From JAGOTP01 sp964582475 (GTDB lineage Bacteria > Patescibacteriota > Patescibacteriia > 2-12-FULL-60-25): a stretch of 15,835 bases of DNA. The stretch is from positions 1-15,835 of the forward strand of contig CAZOQS010000008.1 in the NCBI GenBank assembly GCA_964582475.1, given 5' to 3'. A program made the position numbers and the translations under genes. Positions 1-7,216 of this stretch are shown here, piece by piece. The notes under the pieces are model-generated. The model was not told the origin of the DNA. It made no database searches and saw nothing but the letters and a program-made list of their open reading frames with translations. The stretch's first letter is position 1; each line of letters begins with the position of its first letter.

Positions 1-80
1 TTTGGTCATGTCTGAGACAGGAAATAGGTGCGAGCAGCGAGATAGAGGGGCTCCATCGAGCTCAGCTCGTCGAAACAGAG
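1..80. other. Left edge, possible 3' end of an upstream gene
   Basis: I see no supportable gene here. One plus-strand frame ends at TGA 13-15 after four codons, and another stays open to a TGA at 107-109, inside the terminator hairpin. Either could be the tail of a gene outside the window. The 13-nt inverted repeat CGAGCTcAGCTCG (57-69) and the local GC richness resemble the neighbouring GC-rich gene more than the rest of the window. The terminator at 81-108 says that something is transcribed into this window from the left. Confidence 0.25.
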
Positions 81-108
81 ACATCACCGAAAGGTGGTGT
101 TTTTGTTT
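81..108 (+). terminator. Rho-independent terminator
   Basis: An 8-bp stem (81-88 with 93-100, one G-T pair) closes on a GAAA tetraloop and is followed by TTTTTGTTT. It ends transcription entering from the left edge of the window. Confidence 0.75.
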
Positions 109-123
109 GATAATGCCAATATA

Positions 124-152
124 TTGACAGAAAGTGCATATTCATGTATTAT
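124..152 (+). promoter_or_regulatory. Near-consensus sigma-70 type promoter
   Basis: TTGACA (124-129) is followed after exactly 17 bp by TATTAT (147-152). This is the best promoter match in the window. Transcription would start near 159. A terminator hairpin begins only about 23 nt later, so the promoter serves either a very short RNA or, by readthrough, the oxidoreductase gene at 346. Confidence 0.65.
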
Positions 153-158
153 TTCCCG

Positions 159-206
159 TTCGTTGTCGCACTACAGTGAATAGAGGTTTTCGCCTCTTTT
201 TCTTTT
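159..206 (+). ncRNA. Putative tiny transcript or attenuated leader
   Basis: The predicted start (about 159) and the U-tract of the next terminator (about 206) bound an RNA of about 47 nt with no ORF. It could be a small RNA, or a constitutive leader that attenuates transcription of the oxidoreductase gene. The boundaries are inferred only from promoter and terminator signals. No RNA family was recognised. Confidence 0.3.
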
Positions 207-207
207 T
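182..207 (+). terminator. Rho-independent terminator
   Basis: A 5-bp stem AGAGG/CCTCT (182-186 with 193-197) has a six-base loop and is followed by TTTTTCTTTTTC. The stem is short but the U-tract is strong. It lies 30 bp downstream of the -10 of a near-consensus promoter. Confidence 0.6.
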
Positions 208-253
208 CTAAAGAGAACATCCTATTTCAACCTCAGGTTATGTGAAGATAGTT

Positions 254-269
254 TAGAACAATTGTTCTA
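254..269. promoter_or_regulatory. Perfect 16-bp palindrome, candidate LexA-type operator
   Basis: TAGAACAATTGTTCTA is a perfect inverted repeat. Its core GAAC-N4-GTTC matches the Bacillus/actinobacterial LexA (SOS) box spacing. It lies 76 bp upstream of the oxidoreductase ATG and just downstream of a possible weak promoter (TTTCAA 225-230, GATAGT 247-252), where a repressor could block initiation. That LexA binds here is inference; another dimeric repressor could use the site. Confidence 0.4.
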
Positions 270-335
270 GCCTGCCTCCCCCTCACCTGAACTTTCACCA
301 GACGGAACCCGGGGGAACCGTCGAAATCGAAGAGA

Positions 336-340
336 AGAGG
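336..340 (+). promoter_or_regulatory. Shine-Dalgarno of the GC-rich oxidoreductase gene
   Basis: AGAGG sits 5 nt before ATG 346 and fixes that start. It is notable because most other genes in this window lack a recognisable Shine-Dalgarno. Confidence 0.6.
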
Positions 341-345
341 TAGTC

Positions 346-1545
346 ATGCGTGTCCAGATCAAGACGTCCGCTCGTGTCGCTCTCGTCGGTAGCGGTCCCG
401 CCAACATCGCCATCGCCTTCGGGCTGATGCGGCGCGGGATCGACGCCAAGGACATCGTCGTCGTCGACGCGAAGCCGCCCATGGGGCAGCTCACGCGCAA
501 CGTCGAGTCGATCGCGATGGGGGAGATGCGGTCGGGGTGGGAGGTCAACGTGACCGACAACCCGTCCGCCCTCCGGCAGTTCGCCGGGGCGATCGGCAAG
601 TCCGACCACTCGCCCACCCCCTCCTGGGACCTGTTCCGCCAGCACTCGCTGGCGGTCTGGGGGTCGCTCGGCATCGAGCAGCTCCCCTTCCAGGCGGAGA
701 AGCTGGCGTCGTGGGGCGACAACTGGCTCGTCGGGCTGGCCGACGACACGGCCGTCCTCGAGACCAAGGTCGTGATCGTCGCCACGGGCCTCGGCCCGCA
801 CCGCAGGGCGACGATCAACAACACCATCGCGCTGCCGCTGCCCGACAACGCCAACGCCCTCTACGGCGGCGAGCGTGTCGGCATCATCGGTGCCGGCCTC
901 ACGGCCGCGCACACCGCCCTCTTCCTCGCGAAGAAGGGCTGCCACGTCACGCTCTTCGCGCCGCGCGGCCTTCAGACGGCCGAGCGCGACGCGAAGATGG
1001 AGTGGTTCGGCATGTCGACCGACGCCCACGGCTGCGCGAGCTCGATCGACCCGCAGGCGATGCAGCGCAAGCTGCGCGGCCTGCGGTCGAAGCAGCGCTA
1101 CCAGTTCATCAAGGAGGGCGCCAACCCTGGCACGGTAACGCCCATCATGGAGCGGTCGCTCCAGAACCTGATCCGCCAAGGCAAGATCACCGTCGTGCAG
1201 GCGCGCATCAGCGACTGCCGGCGCGACATCACCCCGGGCAGGTTCGTCCCGGTCGACGCCAACGGCAAGCAGTACGGGGCGTTCAACCTCGTGTACGACG
1301 CCGGCGGGCACTCGGTGCACGTCGACAACGTCGACCGCGGGCCGAACCGCATCGCGGGGCTCCGGCGGGAGATCGGTCCGCGCCACTTCGAGGGCTTCCC
1401 CGAGTTCAAGGACGCGACCTGCCAGGTCAAGCCGGGGCTCGTGCTCGCGGGGTCCATGACCGCCATGGAGTACGGCCCCGTGGCCCACACGCTGGCGGGC
1501 CCGGTCGCGCACGCCCGCCACCTCGCACAGGCGCTGCCGATCTGA
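346..1545 (+). CDS. FAD/NAD(P)-binding oxidoreductase, GC-rich
   Basis: The 399-aa product has two dinucleotide-binding Rossmann signatures: GSGPAN at residues 15-20 near the N-terminus (FAD) and GAGLTA at 182-187 (NAD(P)H). A VVIVATG segment at about 142-148 is the typical strand-turn before the second domain. The C-terminal AGSMTAMEYGP (about 368-378) resembles the FAD-contacting end of pyridine-nucleotide-disulfide oxidoreductase-like flavoproteins. No CxxC redox pair typical of thioredoxin reductase is evident. The general class is clear, but the substrate is unknown. A protein of this layout could be a monooxygenase-like or ferredoxin-reductase-like enzyme. ATG 346 is supported by AGAGG 5 nt upstream. 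The gene is far richer in G+C, especially at third codon positions, than most neighbours, and it stands alone, which suggests recent transfer or an assembly join. No good terminator follows it. Confidence 0.8.
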   Translation: MRVQIKTSARVALVGSGPANIAIAFGLMRRGIDAKDIVVVDAKPPMGQLTRNVESIAMGEMRSGWEVNVTDNPSALRQFAGAIGKSDHSPTPSWDLFRQHSLAVWGSLGIEQLPFQAEKLASWGDNWLVGLADDTAVLETKVVIVATGLGPHRRATINNTIALPLPDNANALYGGERVGIIGAGLTAAHTALFLAKKGCHVTLFAPRGLQTAERDAKMEWFGMSTDAHGCASSIDPQAMQRKLRGLRSKQRYQFIKEGANPGTVTPIMERSLQNLIRQGKITVVQARISDCRRDITPGRFVPVDANGKQYGAFNLVYDAGGHSVHVDNVDRGPNRIAGLRREIGPRHFEGFPEFKDATCQVKPGLVLAGSMTAMEYGPVAHTLAGPVAHARHLAQALPI

Positions 1546-1682
1546 CCACCCCGCCCCTTCACACCCACCCTACAACCTGAGACTCGGGGGAGGCACACGC
1601 GACAACACTCGCGCAGCGCTCCCCATCTCGATCGAATGCTTGATCCCCTGGATCGAGCCTCTGAGAGATATAAAAGCTCCTT

Positions 1683-2543
1683 CTAAACACTCATCAGCTT
1701 CCGCAGTGCCGGTTCCAAAATCACTGCATGCGAAGCTCCATAGACGACAAAGATCTTTTTATACTGTTCAAACGCATCTTGAATCGTATCGAGAATATGT
1801 TCATCACGAAATACACCCCAAGCTGCAGCCACTTGGCTCGTAGGGCCATAGGGTTGCCCCTCCCAAGGAACGGGGTCCGCAGCGCGCTTGTAGAGTTCTG
1901 GAGTCGCTGCCTCGAAGGCAATTCCAAACATCGCTTCATGTATCCGTTTAAAATGTGTCAAAGAAAATTCAAACGTGTCCCATTTGAAATCACGACGCAG
2001 GTGCGCGAGATAGGGTTGCAGATAGGTTTCAAAGTCTGGCTTCGATCGCATGCGCGCATATTGAACGCAGTGGTTTGCGATCTGTTGGCAGAAAATAGCT
2101 TCATGCGAATGTCCCTGCGCTTCTAGAGAACGAAGGGCGGATTCGTCGCTCGGTTCAGGCGAGATCACCTTTATCCCATGATCTGCTGCAACCTTTGCGG
2201 TGAAATACGGTTCGCCGTACTTCATGATCGCCTCCCGTTCCGTATGCTTCCCTAATTGAGCTTTTAATTCTCGTTCGGAGAGCGCATTTATCCCCTCCGC
2301 CCCTTCGATCATCACCAGATCAGGCTTGAAGTTTTCAATCCGTTCACGAATGGTTTTAAAGGCAGGATTCTCGGGATCGTTTGTGTGTCCCGGTCCAAAA
2401 AAAATCAGCCCCTTCTCCCCTTGCGCGAGCTGGTACTCATATGGACGTTCATGTCGTCGTTTTGCGTATTCACCATAGGTCATGATGTCCGCATGAAAGC
2501 GCGGCTTCTCTAGGCCCGACTTTGTTTCCAAGGTGAACTTCAT
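1683..2543 (-). CDS. TraB/Tiki (GumN-ChaN-like) superfamily protein
   Basis: The 286-aa product has the two glycine-histidine motifs expected of the TraB/PrgY/Tiki/EreA-ChaN fold: GPGH at residues 50-53 in an N-terminal strand-loop, and GASH at 269-272 near the C-terminus. An acidic residue lies in VMIEG (E80). In this superfamily these residues form a putative metal-dependent hydrolase or peptidase site. No signal peptide or membrane segment is visible, so it is probably cytoplasmic. It is the last gene of a minus-strand operon: its ATG lies 4 nt after the TAA of the prepilin-peptidase gene, without a clear Shine-Dalgarno, which suggests translational coupling. The superfamily assignment rests on motifs and their order. 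No specific substrate can be named. Confidence 0.55.
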   Translation of the reverse strand: MKFTLETKSGLEKPRFHADIMTYGEYAKRRHERPYEYQLAQGEKGLIFFGPGHTNDPENPAFKTIRERIENFKPDLVMIEGAEGINALSERELKAQLGKHTEREAIMKYGEPYFTAKVAADHGIKVISPEPSDESALRSLEAQGHSHEAIFCQQIANHCVQYARMRSKPDFETYLQPYLAHLRRDFKWDTFEFSLTHFKRIHEAMFGIAFEAATPELYKRAADPVPWEGQPYGPTSQVAAAWGVFRDEHILDTIQDAFEQYKKIFVVYGASHAVILEPALRKLMSV

Positions 2544-2547
2544 AGTC

Positions 2548-3000
2548 TTACACAGTGTATAGAAACGCCCGTACCCAAGCCAGGAGGACTTGGCCCCACA
2601 TAAGAGTTGTTAAAACACCCACTGATAGAATCGGCGCCAACGGCACACGATCTTTTCGCGTCCAACCAAAACACAACAACACCACTGCGACCGCTCCTCC
2701 AAGCAGGATGGAAAGATACAAACCAACCCACAGCAGCGGTAGTCCCAACACCGCCCCCATCCAAGCCCCCACCCAGGCGTCCCCTTCTCCGAGCCATTTT
2801 CCTTTCGATAGAAACGAGGGAAGAAAGAATAACCCGAATCCAACCACCGCCGCGATGATCGTGTTTACGCCATTCCCTTGAAGCGCTTGAAGAACCAGCG
2901 CCGCTCCTCCCCCAAACTGCAGAACACGAATCGGAACGACACGCGATCGAATGTCTATCCAAGAGACGATCAAGGACACGACCAACGCCAAACTCAACAT
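2548..3000 (-). CDS. A24-family prepilin peptidase domain protein
   Basis: This is a small multi-pass membrane protein of about 150 aa with the two aspartates of type IV prepilin peptidases. The first lies in WIDIRSRVVP (D17 if counted from the GTG at 3003) and the second in GEGD (D75 on the same count). These correspond to the D-x5-6-P and GxGD motifs. The hydrophobic APILSVGVL resembles the conserved PFGP-type stretch. The N-terminal methyltransferase domain of full-length PilD (about 250-290 aa) is absent, as in CpaA/TadV-like or split enzymes. The expected role is to cleave leader peptides of type IV pilins, which are common in CPR bacteria. ATG 3000 overlaps the gpmI stop by one base (TGATG); a GTG one codon earlier (3003) is also possible. 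No pilin gene is in the window. Confidence 0.75.
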   Translation of the reverse strand: MLSLALVVSLIVSWIDIRSRVVPIRVLQFGGGAALVLQALQGNGVNTIIAAVVGFGLFFLPSFLSKGKWLGEGDAWVGAWMGAVLGLPLLWVGLYLSILLGGAVAVVLLCFGWTRKDRVPLAPILSVGVLTTLMWGQVLLAWVRAFLYTV

Positions 3001-4532
3001 CACATCTTTTTCTCGTTAGGAAGAAGCAAGCTTCTTCCGGTCATCTCCGCAGGAACGGGCAAGTTCAAAAGCTCAAGAAGTGTTGGAGCGATATCCGCCA
3101 ATGTGCCGCGTGGACGAAGTGTAACGGAGGAGTCCGTCAGAATCGCTGGCACGAGGTTGGTCGTGTGTGCGGTATGCATTTGTTGCGAGGTGTGATCAAA
3201 ATTCTGTTCCGCATTTCCATGATCGGCGGTGATGAACAGCACCCCGCCTCGGGCTGCAACGCCCGCTGCCAAACGCGCGAGCTCCCGATCCACAACTTCA
3301 ATAGCCGTGATGATCGCTTGTTCGTGCGCAGTATGCCCAACCATGTCCGCATTCGCGTAGTTCAAAAAGAGAAAATCCTTTCCCGCCTCCAGCTGAAGCA
3401 AAGCTGCGTCGGTGATTTCTTTGGCACGCATCTCCGGCGCAAGGTCATGTGTCCGAACTTTCTGGCTTTCGATCATCACATGAACTTCTCCTGGAAATGG
3501 CTCCGAACGACCGCCATTTAAAAAGTAAGTTGCGTGCGCGTATTTTTCTGTTTCTGCAATATGCGCTTGCGTGAGACCCGCCTTAGACAGTTCTTCGGCG
3601 AGCGTTACCGGTGGAACAAAAGATGGAAACGCAACGGGACAAGCAAGATCATCCGCATAGATGGTCATGGTTGCAAACGCGATATCCTGATCCTTGATCC
3701 GTTCCAGAATTCGACGGCTCAACTGCACCGCTCGATCCGCGCGAAAATTGAAAAAGAAAACCGCGTCGCCATTCTGAATCGGGGAACAGGTTTCGCCCTC
3801 ACCTCCCGGAAAAACGAGCGGCGCAAGCTGCTCGTCCGAGTGGTTGGCTGCGTAGAGAGTGGCGAGCGTCTCGCTTGGCGCCTGGAGCGATGTCTGGCCG
3901 CTATGTTCAAAGAGCGCACGTTCAGCTGCTTCAATGCGTTCCCAATTTGTATCACGGTCCATGGCGAAGAACCGTCCGCACAAGGTAGAAATCTGCCCGA
4001 GACCGATCTGTTTCAACTCTGCCTCTAATTCACACACAAACGCAGCCGCGCTCTGCGGGGGCGTATCGCGTCCATCCGTGAAGCCATGAATGAACACCCT
4101 GGAAACACCGGCGCGCTTCGCTGCCCGAATCAGACCGAGCAGATGTCCTTGGTGGGCGTGCACTCCTCCTGGACCGATCAACCCAACCAAGTGCAGCGCC
4201 GAACGATGTTCAACCGTATGTGCGAAGAGTGATTGGAGAACTGGGTTCGTGTCCCCTTCTCCACGCTCAAGCGCTTCTTGAATGCGTACCAAATCCGTCG
4301 GGATCACCATGCCTGATCCGATGACCATATGCCCGATCTCGCTATTCCCCATCTGACCTTTCGGTAGCCCTACTTCAACTCCGCTCGCGTCCAAACACGC
4401 GTGAGGAGCCTTCTGCCAGAGTTCATCAAAAAACGGGGTCCGTGCGAGCGCGATGGGATTATGCTGCGTTTCTTCACGTACACCCCAGCCATCAAGTACA
4501 ACCAAGACGAGGGGAAGGTGAGCTTGTTTCAT
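3000..4532 (-). CDS. gpmI: 2,3-bisphosphoglycerate-independent phosphoglycerate mutase
   Basis: This cytoplasmic glycolytic enzyme interconverts 3- and 2-phosphoglycerate using two Mn ions and a phosphoserine intermediate. The 510-aa length is normal. LDGWG near the N-terminus (D14) and GNSEIGH, with the nucleophilic serine S64, form the first half of the active site. GPGGVHAHQGH (about 120-130) and HGFTDGRDTPP (about 149-159) are characteristic of the inserted phosphotransfer domain. GRFFAMDRDTNWER and NFRADRAVQ give the substrate-binding Arg residues, and ADHGNAEQ the C-terminal metal ligands. It is the first gene of a three-gene minus-strand operon with overlapping or near-overlapping junctions. 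It has no Shine-Dalgarno. The predicted promoter gives a leader of only about 11 nt. Confidence 0.97.
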   Translation of the reverse strand: MKQAHLPLVLVVLDGWGVREETQHNPIALARTPFFDELWQKAPHACLDASGVEVGLPKGQMGNSEIGHMVIGSGMVIPTDLVRIQEALERGEGDTNPVLQSLFAHTVEHRSALHLVGLIGPGGVHAHQGHLLGLIRAAKRAGVSRVFIHGFTDGRDTPPQSAAAFVCELEAELKQIGLGQISTLCGRFFAMDRDTNWERIEAAERALFEHSGQTSLQAPSETLATLYAANHSDEQLAPLVFPGGEGETCSPIQNGDAVFFFNFRADRAVQLSRRILERIKDQDIAFATMTIYADDLACPVAFPSFVPPVTLAEELSKAGLTQAHIAETEKYAHATYFLNGGRSEPFPGEVHVMIESQKVRTHDLAPEMRAKEITDAALLQLEAGKDFLFLNYANADMVGHTAHEQAIITAIEVVDRELARLAAGVAARGGVLFITADHGNAEQNFDHTSQQMHTAHTTNLVPAILTDSSVTLRPRGTLADIAPTLLELLNLPVPAEMTGRSLLLPNEKKM

Positions 4533-4549
4533 AGAAAATAGGCTCGTCT

Positions 4550-4578
4550 ATCATCAAGCTTTTGCCTAAACTTTGCAA
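4550..4578 (-). promoter_or_regulatory. Putative gpmI operon promoter
   Basis: On the minus strand, TTGCAA (4573-4578) is followed after 17 bp by GATGAT (4550-4555). Initiation near 4543 would leave about 11 nt before the gpmI ATG. The same palindromic TTGCAA hexamer serves as a putative -35 at the ndk/rpmF junction. Confidence 0.45.
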
Positions 4579-4638
4579 AAAAGCGAGATTTCATGACAGA
4601 ATTCGGAAGATAATCTTATTTTATTGCGACTTTTTGCT

Positions 4639-5763
4639 ATGTCCATGGCGGATCGGTTTCAGGCTCAGGTAGAAAAACTCCTTGAAGGCAGTGACATTCA
4701 GCTCAACGGAAATCGCCCATGGGATGTCCGTGTCCTCGATCCCCGTTTCTATAGCCGGGTCCTCGCGGAAGGCAACCTGGGTCTCGGTGAGAGCTATATG
4801 GACGGCTGGTGGGAATGTGATGCCATCGATGAATTCATAGATCGGATCTTGCAGCATCGCATCAAAGACAAACTCCGCCCCTCACCCAAGCTGCTCTTCA
4901 ACGCAGTCGCTTCTCAGGTGATGAATCGCCAAAATAAACTTCGCGCCCGCGAAGTCGGTGAGCAGCATTACGATTTAGGGAACGATCTCTACGCCGCCAT
5001 GCTCGACAAGCGCATGGTCTATACCTGCGGCTACTGGAAAGACGCGAACACACTCGACGAGGCGCAAGAAGCAAAACTTGATCTCGTCTGCAAAAAGATC
5101 GGCTTGAAGTCCGGCGACCGACTGCTCGATATCGGATGTGGTTGGGGCAGTTTTGCGAAGTTCGCCGCAGAAAAATACGGCGCCAACGTCGTGGGTATCA
5201 CGATTTCCAAAGAACAAGTTGAATTAGCGAAAGAGCGTTGCAAAGGGTTGGACGTAGAAATCCGCCTTCAGGATTATCGTGATGTGAATGAGAAATTCGA
5301 TCATATTATTTCACTCGGAATGTTCGAGCACGTTGGCGACAAAAACTATCGTGACTACTTCGAAGTCGCTCATCGTTGCTTGAACGATGGCGGTCTCTTC
5401 CTTCTGCACACCATTGGCGGTCTGCGCTCCGTGAAAATGGGAGATGCGTGGGTTGAAAAATATATCTTCCCTAACTCGATGCTGCCGTCTGTAGCCCAAA
5501 TTGGAAAAGCGATCGAAGGGTTATTCGTGATGGAAGATTGGCATAACTTTGGCGCGGACTACGCTACAACGCTTATGGCTTGGTATAAAAATGTGGAGGC
5601 CGCCTGGCCGGAGCTATCCAAAACATATGATGAGCGCTTTCACCGGATGTGGAGTTTCTATCTCTTGATGTTCGCTGGCAGCTTCCGCACACGGTACAAC
5701 CAGTTGTGGCAAATTGTGTTGAGCAAAAATGGGGTTCGCGGCGGCTATAAACGTCTCAGCTAA
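4639..5763 (+). CDS. cfa: Cyclopropane-fatty-acyl-phospholipid synthase
   Basis: This SAM-dependent enzyme adds a methylene group across the double bond of membrane phospholipid acyl chains. The 374-aa product matches E. coli Cfa closely along its length, including LGLGESYMDGWWECD (47-61) and EHYDLGND-like EQHYDLGND (108-116). The SAM motif is LDIGCGWG (163-170). Residues known to shape the bicarbonate/active site are present: C130, E230 in GMFEHVG, H257 in LLHTIG and Y308 in WHNFGADY. I chose ATG 4639; an in-frame TTG at 4624 and ATG at 4645 are alternatives, and no start has a Shine-Dalgarno. It is divergent from gpmI and monocistronic. Base composition fits the native neighbours, so if transferred the gene is old or ameliorated. 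CPR bacteria generally lack fatty acid synthesis, so the substrate would be scavenged lipid. Confidence 0.96.
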   Translation: MSMADRFQAQVEKLLEGSDIQLNGNRPWDVRVLDPRFYSRVLAEGNLGLGESYMDGWWECDAIDEFIDRILQHRIKDKLRPSPKLLFNAVASQVMNRQNKLRAREVGEQHYDLGNDLYAAMLDKRMVYTCGYWKDANTLDEAQEAKLDLVCKKIGLKSGDRLLDIGCGWGSFAKFAAEKYGANVVGITISKEQVELAKERCKGLDVEIRLQDYRDVNEKFDHIISLGMFEHVGDKNYRDYFEVAHRCLNDGGLFLLHTIGGLRSVKMGDAWVEKYIFPNSMLPSVAQIGKAIEGLFVMEDWHNFGADYATTLMAWYKNVEAAWPELSKTYDERFHRMWSFYLLMFAGSFRTRYNQLWQIVLSKNGVRGGYKRLS

Positions 5764-5780
5764 CATTCAGATATTTTTAT

Positions 5781-5820
5781 ACGGCGCCCTGGGAAGTGAT
5801 TCCCGGGGCGCCGTTGTAGT
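5781..5820 (+). terminator. Hairpin terminator after cfa
   Basis: A 15-bp GC-rich stem (5781-5795 with 5800-5814, one T-G pair) closes on a GTGA tetraloop. The following TTGTAGTTT is only a weak U-tract, but the stem is very stable. It lies 17 bp after the cfa stop and separates cfa from the convergent GC-rich gene. Confidence 0.65.
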
Positions 5821-5858
5821 TTCCTCCTACTGGTTGGTTGTAGTGGCCGAGCTCGCGC

Positions 5859-7211
5859 TCAGCCCATCTGCTGCTTGATCGCCTTCGAGACGATGGCGAA
5901 CACGAGCTCCTGGAGCTCCCGCCCGTGGCGAGTGGTGATCGCCTCGAGCTCCGCCCGGTGGCGAGCGCCGAGCTCGACCATCAGCGGGTTCTGGCTCAAG
6001 GCCGAGAGGATCATCTGCGAGACCCGCTCCTCCAGGCTGAGCTCAGGCTCTGCGACCACCGGCGCCGGTGCGGCGACGACGGGCGCCGCCTTCGCCGGTG
6101 CGGGCTTGGTGGCGGCCTTGGGCGTGGGTACGACCTTGACGACCCTGACCGTGTTCCAGTTCGGCGTCTCGTCCGCCTTGAACTCGGCGGTCAGGAGCCC
6201 CTTCTGGATGAGGGCGATGAGGACGCGCTCGACCCTGGTCATGACGCCCCGCAGCACGTTCTGCTGGACGAAGCTGCGCGGCCCTTCGATCGTCCCGTCC
6301 TTCCTGGGACTCTTCCCACGCAGCGCCGTGATGACGAGCTGCTCGTCAGCCGTAAGCTTCGGCCCGGCGGGCTTCGGGGGCGTCTTCACGACGACCTCGG
6401 GCACGGGGGGCTTGGGCGGCGGGGGCGGGGGCGCCTTGGCCGGCTCCTTCGGGGGAGCGGCGGAGGCGGCAGGCTTCGGGAGCGGGGGCGGGATCGAGGG
6501 CGATTCCACGATACGAGGCGGTCGCTTGAGCGGCGTGAGCACGAGATCATCGAGCGAGTCGAACGATCCCTCCACCACCGCGGCGTATCCGTCTGCGACG
6601 AGCTGCTTCAGGGCTTCGACGATCGTCGGGATCGAGCTGTTCTTCCGCCCCTTGCGCACCAGGCTCGTCAGCGCCGTGAGGTGCGGACGCTTGGCCAGCA
6701 GCCGATCGGCACCGACGCGTCCCTTCGCCACCTTCTTCAGGTGAGCGGAGGCACCCCAGCCGTTGAAGACCGCCTGGAAGATCCTCTGTGAGCTGATCTT
6801 CGGGCCGTCTGCGTCCGCAGCGGGCGGCGGCTTGGAGGGCCGATCGTCGCCGCGCGTTGACCGTTCCGCCTCGACCTCACCTCGAGCTGCCTCGAGGTCT
6901 CGCTGGACGATCTCGACGATCGAGGCGCCCTGTACGGGGCGCAACCAGGTGCGGCGCAGCATGTCCTTGACTCCCTCCGCGGCCTCGTCCTTGGTGAGGC
7001 AGGGGTAGACGCCCCGAAGGGCCTGGATCGACTTCGGCGCCTGGCTGCTGTGCGGATTGCTCTCGAGCAAAACCGCGAACAGCAGGTGGGGACGCTTGAG
7101 AAGCTCACGCGCGATCGCGATGACCTCCTCCGTACGAGCGCCCGGCTTGTGCGGACGGGCGACGCGAGCTCGAGACACGAACTCGTCGTCAGGCAATCTC
7201 TGGATCCTCAA
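5859..7211 (-). CDS. GC-rich multidomain protein of unknown function
   Basis: I do not recognise this 450-aa protein. Residues 1 to about 125 are charged and helical. About 140-235 is a second folded block that ends in a hydrophobic/basic stretch. About 236-290 is a Pro/Ala/Lys linker with a run of six prolines. About 290-360 is another compact helix-rich block that looks winged-helix-like, though this is a guess. A second Ala/Pro-rich linker follows, then a C-terminal amphipathic, possibly coiled-coil segment (about 388-450). There is no signal peptide or membrane segment. The start is TTG 7211: an in-frame TGA lies four codons upstream and GAGGTG sits 5 nt before the TTG. G+C and third-position bias match the oxidoreductase gene at 346-1545 and not most other genes, which suggests foreign origin or an assembly join. 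It is monocistronic. Confidence 0.75.
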   Translation of the reverse strand: MRIQRLPDDEFVSRARVARPHKPGARTEEVIAIARELLKRPHLLFAVLLESNPHSSQAPKSIQALRGVYPCLTKDEAAEGVKDMLRRTWLRPVQGASIVEIVQRDLEAARGEVEAERSTRGDDRPSKPPPAADADGPKISSQRIFQAVFNGWGASAHLKKVAKGRVGADRLLAKRPHLTALTSLVRKGRKNSSIPTIVEALKQLVADGYAAVVEGSFDSLDDLVLTPLKRPPRIVESPSIPPPLPKPAASAAPPKEPAKAPPPPPPKPPVPEVVVKTPPKPAGPKLTADEQLVITALRGKSPRKDGTIEGPRSFVQQNVLRGVMTRVERVLIALIQKGLLTAEFKADETPNWNTVRVVKVVPTPKAATKPAPAKAAPVVAAPAPVVAEPELSLEERVSQMILSALSQNPLMVELGARHRAELEAITTRHGRELQELVFAIVSKAIKQQMG

Positions 7212-7216
7212 GGCTA

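Noticed and set aside
295..1521. Long minus-strand ORF opposite the GC-rich flavoprotein gene
   Set aside because: Long open antisense frames are expected in GC-rich coding DNA. The product is Arg/Val/Asp-rich with no motifs, whereas the plus frame has clear Rossmann signatures.
1..1620. Insertion sequence or integron around the first GC-rich gene
   Set aside because: No transposase or integrase, no terminal inverted repeats and no target duplication were seen; the two GC-rich blocks share no clear flanking repeat.
1627..1657. Inverted repeat CTCGATC/GATCGAG between the flavoprotein and TraB-like genes
   Set aside because: A 7-bp stem with a 17-nt loop and no T-tract on either strand is not a convincing terminator or operator.
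5875..6791. Two long plus-strand ORFs opposite the GC-rich unknown gene
   Set aside because: Low-complexity Arg/Gly/Ser-rich products and no ribosome binding site. The minus frame has a good Shine-Dalgarno, promoter and normal residue composition.
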